NCBI GenBank assembly: GCA_963920575.1
Contig: OY986971.1
Span: 6,946,779 to 7,010,778, forward strand
Length of the DNA stretch: 64,000 bases
Direction: 5' to 3'
Source of the DNA: Narthecium ossifragum
Lineage: Eukaryota > Streptophyta > Magnoliopsida > Dioscoreales > Nartheciaceae
Part shown: positions 23,564 through 33,882 of the stretch, piece by piece
Position numbering within the stretch: position 1 is the first letter of the stretch
Layout of the letters: every line of letters begins with the position of its first letter
The notes under the pieces: model-generated
Seen by the model: only the letters and a program-made list of their open reading frames with translations
Databases searched by the model: none
What the model was told of the DNA's origin: nothing
Program-made: the position numbers and the translations under genes

Positions 23564-24055
23564 CAAAGAGTTAGGCCTGGACAAAAGGCTCGCTCGGGCC
23601 GGGTAATCAGAGATGGGTCCTGGTCCTTTAAGCTCCCGAGCCCGAGCTTTGAATACCTCCACTCGGTCCGGGCCCTATTAAAGCCTTGCCCGGTTCTGGA
23701 CTGGGCCAGGGCCAAGCACCAGGGCCCAATTTTTATGTAATTTATTTACTAATTTATTTTATATTTTAAGCATTTAAAAAATTCATAAAACATTCTTTAA
23801 AAATCAGTGTATATATATATATATATATAATTTGCAGAAAATTTTCTTCATTCTTAAAATTAATTTTCAAATACATTACATATTTAGGGGAGGTATTTCA
23901 TCACAATAAGATGAACACCTCCCAACTAGGTTGGCACCTACCCACCTATAAAATCATTTGCACCTCTACCCTGAGTTCTCAAAACATAAATTACAAACTT
24001 AGAAATATAAAAGTAAAATTACATTCATACAGTCATGCTTTTTACATCTAAATTT

Positions 24056-24806
24056 TCACATTCTTCCATCATCCTCTTCAGCTTGTAGGTCATGAAGCCT
24101 CATCTTTGCAGCCCACCAATCCTTTAGGCATATCAAAGCTTTGACTATCATTGGGTCCAAGCTACTTCTGTAGTTATCTAGCAGACATCCACTGAAACTG
24201 AATGCATTTTTGAAAGCTACGGTATACATCTGAGCGGCTAGTATGTCTCGTGCTATAATGGGTAGAACATGAAATGCTACTGATCCTTGTACTTTCCACC
24301 ATGCCTCAATATCCAATTCATTGCTATGGATCATGGTAATAAGATAGAAGTCATTGGCATTATTAGAAAGAAATTTAAAAATGTAGTGAAGGTGCAGACA
24401 ACCAAGTGTTACAGTCAGACTATATGAAGGAGAAAGGCCAACAGTTGCATTATAAAAGATTTTGAACATGCCACATAAATTTTCTATAACAATCCATTCA
24501 TCATCATTAATCAATCCTAAAGTAACAGAAGGAGATGATGATATACTAAGAGCATAGTCAATACATTCATTCATGGCAACTCTAGCATCATTTAGCATGA
24601 AATAGGTAGAGTTCAACCTGGTTTTTACATCGATTTGAATCATTTTAGGTTTCAGTCCATGTCTCTTGCATATGGAACAAACTTTCTAAATCTTGTATTA
24701 GAAGTTCTAATGTTGTAGGCAATATCCCTTACCTTTTCGATATTGTCTTTGATATCCTCATATGCAGTTTGGACAATAAGTTTAAATATGCAGCACATAT
24801 ATCTGC
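24056..24806 (-). pseudogene. hAT transposase, C-terminal part with dimerisation domain
   Basis: Reading on the minus strand from the insertion point, the product resembles plant zf-BED/RICESLEEPER-type hAT transposases: an IVQ...EDIKDNIEKVRDI stretch at 24680-24780, then a frame ending AFKNAFSFSGCLLDN and SSLDPMIVKALICLKDWW, which is the hAT dimerisation domain. A frame break lies near 24650. The upstream catalytic part is separated by 4.66 kb of inserted LTR DNA, so the gene is dead. Confidence 0.85.
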
Positions 24807-25269
24807 TGTGAGGATCTATCCCTCTACTCCTGGGCCGACCATCTGGGTCGGGCCCGTGGCTCGTTGTGGATCGCAAGGGTAATTTGGTAAATTACGCATT
24901 GTCAGTTTGTTTCACACCTGCGCGTGCACACACTGACCGTGTTTGTGTTAGCGTTTGATTAGAACGGTTAGGTGAACCCGGGATATGAAGATCCGGGTTT
25001 GGGCTTGTGTTTTAGCCCAAGTTTGACTTCCTGGGCGAAAGGGATCGATCTTCCCTTGCTAAGAAGATCGATCTTTTACTGCCAGGAAGTTGAAGCGGTG
25101 GGTTTTCTAAGTTGACGGTCGTCGTTGGCCGTCGCTCTCCGCTGTCAGAGGTGAGAAGAAAGATATTCTCTCCTCTCCCTTATCCTCTTCCTCCTTCCTC
25201 CTCTCTTCTTGGGTTAATCCTTATCCTCTTTCTCCTTCTCTCCTCTCCCTTATCCTCTTCCCCGATTCC

Positions 25270-25765
25270 GGGGGTCGGGCGGGAGGTGCACGGGCTTGGG
25301 AGCGAGGCCCCCCAGTCCGCATAGTGGGAGTCAGGTATTACGCAGGGAAGCTTCAGGCACGGAGCTGAGCGAGTGAAGCACTCACCAGAAAAAGGAAAGG
25401 AAAGAAAGCTTAAAGCAAGGAGAAGCCGAACACTTAACTATAGAACTGAAAGTGGAATAGTTTGTAGTTCGGCGAGGGAAACCTTCCCGCAATTCCAGAT
25501 AGAGAATAGGATAAGGGAAGGACTGCTTCGGAAGGGGAGGGGAATAGGGGAGGTGAGCCGACCCTATAGGGGAGGGGAAACCGAACCCAATTCACCGATG
25601 CGATATTTTTTATTAAAAAATAAAGCCGTCCATTCTTTCTATTTATAAGTCCAAAATGAGATATGGGGGTTTCTAAAAAGCGCTTCCCATACCGGTTCCC
25701 CGGTATGGAGCCAGCGTCGCGTCGGTATAGCATGAAACAAAGTTCGACCCTTGGAGCTCGATACC
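25270..25765. other. Extra ~0.4-0.5-kb segment inside LTR copy C
   Basis: Between the CT-rich leader segments, copy C has sequence with no counterpart in D, A or B. Composition differs (purine-rich, e.g. GGGAAGGACTGCTTCGGAAG and GGGGAGGGGAATAGGGGAGG) and resembles plant mitochondrial intergenic DNA. This is an impression only; no organellar gene is visible, and another transposon is equally possible. Confidence 0.35.
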
Positions 25766-25770
25766 TCCTT

Positions 25771-25850
25771 CTTCTTCCTCTTTCTTCTTCTTCTTCTTCT
25801 TCTTTTTCTTCTTCTTCTTCTTCTTTCTTCTTTTTCTTCCTTCTTCTTTC
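25771..25850. repeat. TTC/CTT microsatellite in LTR copy C
   Basis: Interrupted (TTC)n run. It generates the poly-Ser, poly-Phe/Leu and poly-Lys/Arg open frames on both strands, none of which is a gene. Confidence 0.9.
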
Positions 25851-27194
25851 CCGCGGTTCTGTTTCCCCTGTTTCCGACTGCCACCTTCTTCTCCTCCGTT
25901 CTCCCTGCTCCGGCCATCATTTTGAGTGTTTGAGGGCTCGTTGGATTCGTGGCAGCGAGAGGAAGATCCTTGGCTTGGTTTAAAGCCGGTTTGGTGCTCG
26001 TACAGCGGGGATTCAGTCAAGGTTTGCTCAGTCTTGTAGGTTTCTTCTTACGTGGGTTAATATGGGTTTTTCTCTTAATCTAGCCGGTGGATCTGGGTGT
26101 TCTTGGTGTTATTGTGTGCATCTAGGTTAGCTTAATTACTGTTTTAAGTTTCATAAGATTTGATTGAGATTTTAGTAGGTTTTTAGCATGTTTAAACTCG
26201 GATTTTTTCTGGTTCTCTGTTTTTGAAGAACATCCGGTTTACGCCGTGTTTTCCGGTCTGTACATGCATGATCTTGACTTATGATGAACATGAGAGTTGG
26301 AGATCTTTAGATTTACTCTCAGTTGCAACTAGTTTCATAATTTTCTGATTTTCCTATGAATGGTTATGATGTTCCTACGGATGGGCTGCGTTGCAACAAT
26401 TAAAGGTAATTAATGAAGTTAACGGTTTTGATTAGCGTTTTCCCGGTAAACGAGCAATCGGATGTTTCCCAGTTTTTGATATGTTGATCCCAGTATATTT
26501 TCCTGCGTTTTTCTTAGTTGGATCTCGAATCCGACGTCGTTTGGACGTCGGATCAACGAGGTCGTTTAACCCCTAATTAGAGGATTTTGATGTTTAAATA
26601 ACATTATATTTTCGAAACATATAATATTATATTATTTATGTTCATATGAGTTTTCGGGGTTGCTTCCCGTTGCAGGGGTCCGCGGTTGACGGTCGCGGTA
26701 CCGTCGTAATACCGGAACCCGCTGCGGATTGGTTGGCAGCAGTCGGTGGTATCGCTGCAGCAATCCAGTTGGACTTGTTGTTATTTTATCATACTGTTGC
26801 ATGCTTACTTTTTACCTGCGCATGATCATAGCATGCATTTTTTATTGTGCATTAGATGCATAAGGATAGGACGTGGGCGATGGGTTGATCGCCGATCCGA
26901 GGCTTTCGGGTAGCTCGGATCTAGCTCTAGGACCGTGGCGGGTAGCGTGGTCCAGGTTGGATGGTAGTATTCTGTCAATCTGGATGATAGGCTTAGATGA
27001 CTTGAATACATGTTGTTCGATGATTTTAGAGGTCATGTCGGCCTCGAGCCAGGTGCTGAGGGTGCAACTACTGTCATCGTTTCATCTTTGGGTAGAGGGT
27101 GTGCCTGCCCGACAGAGACTTGTCCTGCCCAGCAGTGTGTTCGTCTTGCTATACTAGGTGTTTCCGAGATAGGCTTAGTTCGTTAGGGTGACCA

Positions 27195-29461
27195 TGTGAG
27201 GACCTGTCCCTCTACCCCTGTGGCTCGTTATAGACCGCAAGGGCAATTTGGTAAATTGCACCTTGTTGGTTTGTTTCACACCCGCGTGTGCACACACTGA
27301 CCTTGTTTGTGTTAGTGCTTGATTAGAATGGTTAGGTGGACCCGGGATCGGAAGATCCCAGCTCTGGCGCGCAGAAGCTTGCTTTTGGGCAGCTGGCGGC
27401 CCGTGAGCGACCGATCGCTCCTAGGAGCGATCGATCGAACTCGTGAGCAAGTTGGTGGGTTTTCCTTCGCGAGGACGCCCGCTGTTGGCCGTCACTCTCC
27501 TCTGTCAGAAGGGGAGGACTTTCCCTCCCCTCCTTTCCCTTTTCCCCTCCTTCCCCGGCTTTCCCCTTCCCTTTTCCTTCCTCTTCTCCTTCCCCTTCTT
27601 CTTCCTTCTTCTTTCTTCTTCCCGCTAATCTGTTTTTCCTCTGTTCTTCCCGGCAGCGAGCTTCTCCTCCTCCGTTCTCCCTCCTTCGGCCACCGTTTTG
27701 TGCGTTTTAAAGCTCGTTGGATCCGTGACGACGAGAGGAGGATTCTTGAAGTAGTTTGGAACATTGTTGGTGACTGGCTTGCGGGGAATCAGCCGAGGAT
27801 TAGCGCAGTTCGGTAGGTTTTCTACCTACGAGAGTTGTTTAATGGGTTTCTCTTAATCTAGCCGTTTGGTCTTGCTGATCTTTGTGTTGTTGGATGCATC
27901 TTGCCTAGTATAATTTCTGTTATAAGTTTCATGAACTTTGGTTGAGATTTTAGTAGGATTTATGCATGATTAATCTCGGATTTTCCGATTTCTGCTGTTC
28001 TTGAAGAACAGTCGGCTTGCGGCGAGTTTTTCGGCCAGTACGTGCATGATCTTGGGCTGTGATGAACATAAGAGTTGTAGATCTTTGAATCTACTCTTAA
28101 ACCCAACTTATTTCATATTTTTTCGATTTTCCTACGAATTGTTATGATATTCTCACTGGCGGGCTGCGTTGCAGCAAAGAGGTGGTAAGTTATTTTGATT
28201 AGCGGATTTGATTAGTGTTTTCCCGTTAATCTAACCGTTGGATGTTTATGGATTTTGGATGTTGATTCCGGCATGTAGATCTACTAGTGACTAAGTTGGA
28301 TTTTGAATCCGAAGTTGTTTGGACGTCGGATCGACGGGGTCAATTAGCCTCTAGTAGAGAACTTTTGGTGTTTTAAATATAATATTATATGTTAGATTAT
28401 AATATTTTATTTTTACTGTTCATCAGCATTTTCGGGGTTGCTTCCCGTTGCAGGAGTCCGCGGTTGACGGTCGGGGTACCGTCGTAATGCCGGGACCCGC
28501 TGCGGATTGGCTGGCAGCGGTTGGTAGTACCGCTGCAGCGATCCGGTTGACTTGTATGCTATCCTTAACATACTGTTGCATGCCTATCTCCTGTTTGTGT
28601 GTGTTCATAACATGCATTATTGATTTGTGCATTAGTTGCATGGTTAGGGTGTGGGTGATCTGTGGGTCGCCGTCCAGAGGCTGGAAGCTCGGATTTAGCC
28701 CTAGAACCGGGGTTGGGTAGTTTGGACTCGGTTCGAATTGTGGTGTCCAGTCGATTCGATGATAGGCTTAGATGACTGGTACACTTGTTAGTTGATAATT
28801 GTAGAGGTCGTGTCGGCCTCGAGTCGGATGTCGAGGTGTAGCCGGTGTTCTACTGTGTTGACTCTTGAGTAGGGGAGTTGCCTACTCAGCGGTGCCTTTT
28901 CCCGCATGCAGTGTCGGGTTCCTGCATGTGAGTCAGCAGTGTTTGTTCCTGCTTACTGAGTGCTACTCCTGGGCCTCAGGGACACGCGGTGGGGTTATGG
29001 GACCCCTGTATACACCCAGGTCTTAATTGAGGGCGACACTGTTGTGTTTCCCTCTTCATTCTGTGTGACGTAGTGTAGAACCCTACTGAGCTTAGTGCTC
29101 ACTCCTACCTGGGCTGTGTTTTGCCGGTGCAGGCGTTAGCATTTCTTCAGTGGCCCCTACCGGGCAGGTGTTTGGTGGCGCGACAGCGTCTGACGGTGCT
29201 TGAGGAGCGGTGATCGTCTTTTTATCTTTTTTGTTAGATAGTCTCCTACGGGAGTGTAATGTATTTGAATATACCTTTTGAGGTTTTGAAATCTTATTAT
29301 ATCTTTTGAGGTTGTTAATTATTGTTAATTTTTTATACTTGTGAAATGTTTAGGGAGATCGATAAGCTAGAGGGAACCCTCATCAAAATTATTCCGCATT
29401 TAGTTAGGTTCTGGTTCGCATCGTCCGACCCGGTTGGGCCTTCGCGGGTCGGGGCATGACA
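27195..29461 (+). mobile_element. Chromovirus-family LTR, copy D (2267 bp)
   Basis: It begins TGTGAGGACCTGTCCCTC and ends GGGTCGGGGCATGACA, directly abutting copy C with no internal region. Downstream TCTGC (29462-29466) pairs with TCTGC before copy C. It contains a dense GACCGATCGCTCCTAGGAGC...GATCGATCG palindrome at 27408-27440. The near-3' block GCTCACTCCTACCTGGGCT is at 29097-29115. Confidence 0.8.
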
Positions 29462-29466
29462 TCTGC

Positions 29467-30260
29467 AATTTAAATAATCCCCGTTACCAGAAAGAGGTAG
29501 ATCACCTTTGAGCCGAGCTGCAACAACATTATTAGAACTAGCATTGTCCAAAGTTAGGCTGAAAAATTTCTCATTAATGCTATCAGTAGTAAGTTCGGCC
29601 AGAATTGTATCAACAATTAACTCGCAGATATGACAATCTTCAAGAGGGACGAATGAATAATTTTTTTCTGTAAAACCCAGTTTTGATCTATAAAATGGAT
29701 AGTAATGCATATATAAGAGATCGTTTGATTGGATATCCAAATATCGGAAGTAAGAGAAAACCGTCTTGGAATAGAAGATAAGTAAGAAATCAGGTTTTTT
29801 GTTTCGATCACAAAACATGTCATCACATCTTGTTGTGCAGTACGTCGTGAAAACTTCTTATATGCTGGTTGAAAGCCGGATCTAATCATATTCTCCAAAA
29901 AAATATTCTTGACGGTGCTAAAAGACTCATTGTTCATGACGATGTATCTAACTACCTGCATTCTTGCATTGTTTGGATCATATGAGAAAGTAAAGAGAGA
30001 ACCTGAAGAAGAAGACTATGATAGTAAGCTTTGTCGGATGTCTTGTTGTTATCTGTCACCTTGTGCCCTTTGATGGCATTCAATGTGCCAAATTAAATGT
30101 TTTGTACCTGATTTATGATGAGCACCCAACTCAGCCCTATAGATCGAGCACCTAGCTTTCACGTCGGTGACCTTATTTGGATTACTTGGGTCTTCTTTCT
30201 TCTCTATTCGTTCAAATATTTCCTATACAGATGATTTTCGCGGTCGTTTCACCGAAGGAG
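29467..30260 (-). pseudogene. hAT transposase, N-terminal part with BED finger remnant
   Basis: On the minus strand a degraded BED zinc finger reads C-S-I-Y...GTKHLIWHIECH (about 30080-30160; the second Cys is lost), followed by a stop near 30050. The catalytic region follows: SRRTAQQDV, RFSLTSDIW (29750-29800), then in a shifted frame LTLDNASSNN and LNCRCHA. The frame change lies in the 29617-29818 overlap. Together with the fragment at 24056-24806 this accounts for most of one hAT transposase. Confidence 0.8.
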
Positions 30261-30421
30261 CGGCAGCAGCGGTGGTGTACGTGACTTCCCCTTGCCCTCC
30301 TCATTACGTGGACTCCTTATCAAGGTTGATGGGTTGTTGATCCCATATTGAAAAGCTCGATAGGGAGGAATCCATATAGTGACTACCTGGAGAGTGGATG
30401 CTTAGAGATTGAATGAGGGAA

Positions 30422-30443
30422 AGAGAGAGAGAGAGAGAGAGAG
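30422..30443. repeat. GA microsatellite
   Basis: Uninterrupted (AG)n of about 22 bp inside the hAT 5' region. Confidence 0.95.
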
Positions 30444-31439
30444 TGCTCTTAAATATTCAAAATTTTGAGAACAAGCAGTTTCAAATGAAAGACAATGAGT
30501 CCATTTTATAGAGTACATGTATGAAGAGCAATTCCCACAACCGTCCTCGAAATATAGCCGTTTCTTGGAGGCAAATCAAATATAAGTAAAAAATGACGGA
30601 AGTGCCCTAATAATTTGACCGTTTATGGCCGTTTATTAAAGGAAAATTGTCATTATTTATGACACTTCAAAACAACAAAAAGCAAGTCGGGAAATATTTG
30701 ACAAAATTATCCCTAAAAAATGACATTTTTAAACTATTTTTAGGGGAAAATGGTTATTCTAGATGACATTTAAGGGAAAAGAAAAAAAGAAAAAGAATTG
30801 AATTCAAAATTAAAGTTCAAAAACCGAATGTCAAAATCACCCTCGAAATATAACCATTGTTAACCGTTTATATAAGGCAAAAATATAATCTTACATATTA
30901 TAATAATAGAAATCCAAAAATTCATTTTTTTTAAAAAAAACCCGGGCCAAGCCGGGCCCAGCGGGTTTCGGCCATAAGTACCCGGCCCGGGCCCTAAGCC
31001 CTCTTGGGCCTAGCCCTGGTCCAGTTCGGGTTAAAGCCCTACCGGGCCCGGTTCGGGTGAAAGCCCTGCCGGGCCCGGTCTGGGTTAAATCCCTGCCATG
31101 CTCGGTCCGGGTCCGAGCCCGGGGCCTGTTGTCCGGACCTACAAAGAGTTTGTCTTTTACTTCATTTTTTTTATAAATGCCTCTATCTAGTGAGAAATTA
31201 GCTGAGAAGAATTTTTTTGAAAAAAAAAGAAACCATGGTGCAAAATACAAATACCAATGAGGACAGAGGTTATTTGTAATCTATTATATAAGATCCAGTG
31301 CATCCTATCATACGGATAGGGATGCTCGATTCAAATTAAGTCCGGATATATCAGACGATTAAAATTAAGCCACGTTGAAGGTGGTGGTTAGTAGATGATT
31401 AGAAAAGAGATAATGACTAGCGGGGGTGGGGGTTACGAG

Positions 31440-32582
31440 CAGTGGCGGAACCAGGTGACGCCGGAACCCCCACCCCACACCCCGACCCTTCACCTTCTCC
31501 ACACCCCTTTGCCGACGCCCCTTCGCCTCCTCCACACCCCAGACCCAACCACCCGACTCAGGCCCTCCCCCCTCTCCGACACCCGCCCCCACCCGGTAGG
31601 GCCTGGTTGTCCGGCACCCACCCAGGACCCAGCCACCCGCAAGTGAGAACTGAGAAGAAAGTAAGAAACAGAGCATGCATGTTTTGTTTTTTTTTAATAT
31701 TTGATTTAGTTAATTATTTGTTAATGTTAGGATCTGTAATTTATTAGTTTGATTTAGTTAATTATTTATTTTTTATGATTTAGTTAATTATTTGATAATT
31801 TATTAGTTTGATTTCTAATTGTCTCATTTTTAGTTATATTTATATTTTATTTTATTTAGATAATGGATAAGTTTGTGATAAAAAAACCACGAAGCGGACC
31901 AAGCGGTGAATCGTCTAATACTCATGACTTGCGTACTATTTCAGAGAATATTAGTTCGAAAAGATCCCGAACTAGTTTAATTAATACTAGTTTGACTATT
32001 CTAAGTTATGTCGTTTTGCTGAATTTTATGAAGAGGATTTTCACAGCAGCTGATCGTATGATCCTTAGAGATCAGCTTAACACTTACATTAGAGATGTTA
32101 GAAGAAATGATGATTTTTTTGGACTTCAAGATATTGGAAGTCTTGTTGTAAAGATGATTGAGACTAGAAAAAATGTTCTATTTCCATTGGTTTATCTTGT
32201 TATTGTGTTGCCATTGGTTTTACCACCGTTAAGAGAGTCTTCTCTTCGATGAAGATTGTCAAGTCTGATTTAAATAATAAGATGGGAGATGATTGGATGA
32301 ATGATTGCATGGTGGTATACATCGAGCGGGAAATTTTTGAAACTATTAAAAACGAAGTCATTTTGCAACGTTTTAAAAAAAATACAAAAGCGTAGGATCT
32401 AACTTCCACCTCTCAATCGCAACACATAGTACGGTAAGTATATTTTAATATTTGTATTGTTTTTATTCCTTAATGTTCGATATTATAATTTTAAGGTATT
32501 TTTTACATTACTTAAAAGAAATTTTTTTTGGTCATTTTGTTTTAGATTTCACCCCCCAAGTTTCATTCTGGTTTCGCCACTG
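31440..32582 (+). mobile_element. Small internally deleted hAT element
   Basis: Left end CAGTGGCGGAACCAGG and right end (read inwards) CAGTGGCGAAACCAG form inverted termini typical of plant hATs of the DUF4371/MYM-type class. The 8-bp flanks GTTACGAG and GTTACCGG match at six of eight positions, consistent with an aged duplication. At 1143 bp it is much shorter than an autonomous copy. Confidence 0.8.
31863..32396 (+). pseudogene. Internally deleted hAT (DUF4371-type) transposase
   Basis: An intact-looking N-terminus (MDKFVIKKPRS) of about 45 residues is joined directly to the C-terminal end: DRMILRDQLNTYI, DIGSLVVKMIETRK, FPLVY, then the dimerisation motif. Near 32225 the frame shifts, after which SSMKIVKSDLNNKMGDDW and CMVVYIEREIFE continue to about 32394. 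The entire catalytic core is missing, so the protein cannot transpose DNA. Confidence 0.75.
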
Positions 32583-32809
32583 GTTACCGGTGTCAGGTGG
32601 CATCGGAGACTCTGTCTATTATATAAGATTCAGTGAATCCTATTTGACGAATAAAAATGCTCAATTCAAATTAAATTTGAATATATCATATGATTAAGAT
32701 GCAGTCACATTGTATGTGAGATGAAGTCATTTGGAAGTAAGTTGTGGGAGTGATGATCAGCGAATGATCAGGAGAGAGATGAATAGCGGGTGTGGTTGTT
32801 ACGGGCCCC

Positions 32810-33882
32810 ATCTAGTATAGTTATATACCATGGTGTTATTCGGCAGAAACCCTTTCGAGTTAAAAAACATCCGCGGGCAAGCGCGCTGTTGCAGCAATAA
32901 TAACAGCGGGTCCCACCCCAACATGGCTTCTGGTTCCCACCGCTGATCCCTTTTTGTCTTTACCCGCAACAGCTCACCGTCCCGGTACGCTCATCCGCTG
33001 CGGAGCACCGTAATCACGAGGCTCCACCGGCAAGTACATCCAAGACCGCTATCCTACTAAATCACCAAACATTACGAAACTACCCCTAATATGCTTTTTG
33101 TCGTTAGTGAAGCATTAATAAAAAGGACATGGAAAACAAACCCCATTCCCGACCTCCACCCGCCACTCTACTTCACCTGAACTAGGAATGCATCTCGAGG
33201 TGATGCGAGGTCGAGGTCGACGGCGAGAATGCCGGAGTTAAGGCAAGGGTTAGGGTTTGGAGCGGTTCAAGGTGAGCAGGGGGAGCGGAAGAGGAGGCAC
33301 CAAGGGCATCGTCATCGCTCGAGGCTTGGCTTTGGGGCAAGGACGAGAAGAGCTCGGGAGAGCAGCTCGGAGCACTCTGACGAGCACCATTTCGACGAAC
33401 GGAGAAGCGGCCGGCGGTGCTCCTTTGGATCCGATCACGAGTCTCTCTTCTCCCCCCTCTCCATCAAGGTCATCTCGCCCCGCCCCCCCCCCCCCCCCCC
33501 ACTTAGTATGCTCCTAGGATTCCTTTGATTTTTCAAACTTTCTTACAATTTTTTTGGTTCGAAATGTCAACAAACAACCAATTACTAATACGTATTCATA
33601 GAAAAGTACGAATTTTTCCACAGATCTGGAGGATATAATTGATTCTTCACTACTAAATTAATGCACAAAAAGACCAGTCTCCGTCTCCGACGGTGATGGA
33701 TACAAAGATAGGGCCTTAGAATCCCAAAAAGGAACATAAACAGAGCAAAGACGAAAGAAAGCAACTACATAGCTAAGAGAAGGGGGACTTTTCCTTTTTA
33801 ACTTTGGGGCTCTTTTGGGCCCTGTTCTTCTCTCCGATGGCAATGTTGCATTTGAAATTGTTCCATCTGTGTGCTTGATTGA
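32810..33882 (+). other. Region upstream of the remorin coding sequence
   Basis: No family is recognisable in the frames here. The GC-rich stretch 33180-33500 ends in a 19-base C run (33482-33500) and may include an untranslated exon; this is unproven. AT-rich DNA without signal follows to 33780. A promoter is expected here, but I cannot point to a convincing TATA box. Confidence 0.35.

Larger units (their letters stand above)
24807..27194 (+). mobile_element. Chromovirus-family LTR, copy C (3' truncated)
   Basis: It starts TGTGAGGATCTATCCCTC directly after TCTGC (24802-24806), whose partner TCTGC is at 29462-29466, beyond copy D. C and D therefore entered as one unit. C shares the GCTTCCCGTTGCAGG block (26664) with D (28440) but lacks the last ~450 bp, including the GCTCACTCCTACCTGGGCT block and the CA terminus. 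It carries GGGATCGATCTTCCC and AAGATCGATCTTTT palindromes near 25040-25078. Confidence 0.75.
23572..31141 (-). mobile_element. hAT DNA transposon, split by a nested LTR pair
   Basis: Left end TAGGCCTGGACAAAAGGC and, read inwards from the right, TAGGTCCGGACAACAGGC form imperfect terminal inverted repeats. They are flanked by a perfect 8-bp duplication CAAAGAGT (23564-23571 and 31142-31149), the hAT hallmark. Subterminal DNA on both sides is rich in CGGGCCGGGC-type words (23590-23720 and 30940-31130). Removing the nested insertion (24807-29461 plus one 5-bp duplication) leaves about 2.9 kb. The transposase lies on the minus strand. Confidence 0.9.
31274..32790 (+). repeat. Direct repeats flanking the small hAT
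   Basis: About 160 bp beginning TCTATTATATAAGAT(C/T)CAGTG occurs at about 31277-31435 and again at 32614-32805, with scattered differences and a ~30-bp length difference. The copies are in the same orientation on either side of the hAT at 31440-32582. They may be two insertions of one unclassified repeat or a duplication. Confidence 0.6.

Noticed and set aside
25639..26020. Overlapping frames rich in Lys, Arg, Ser, Phe or Leu
   Set aside because: Produced by the TTC microsatellite in LTR copy C.
30891..31250. 119-codon minus-strand frame with a repeating Thr/Gly/Pro/Arg pattern
   Set aside because: Created by the CGGGCCCGG-rich subterminal repeats of the hAT element.
33229..33528. Possible first exon of the remorin gene
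   Set aside because: No known remorin N-terminal motif and no clear splice partner; kept only as a possible leader region.
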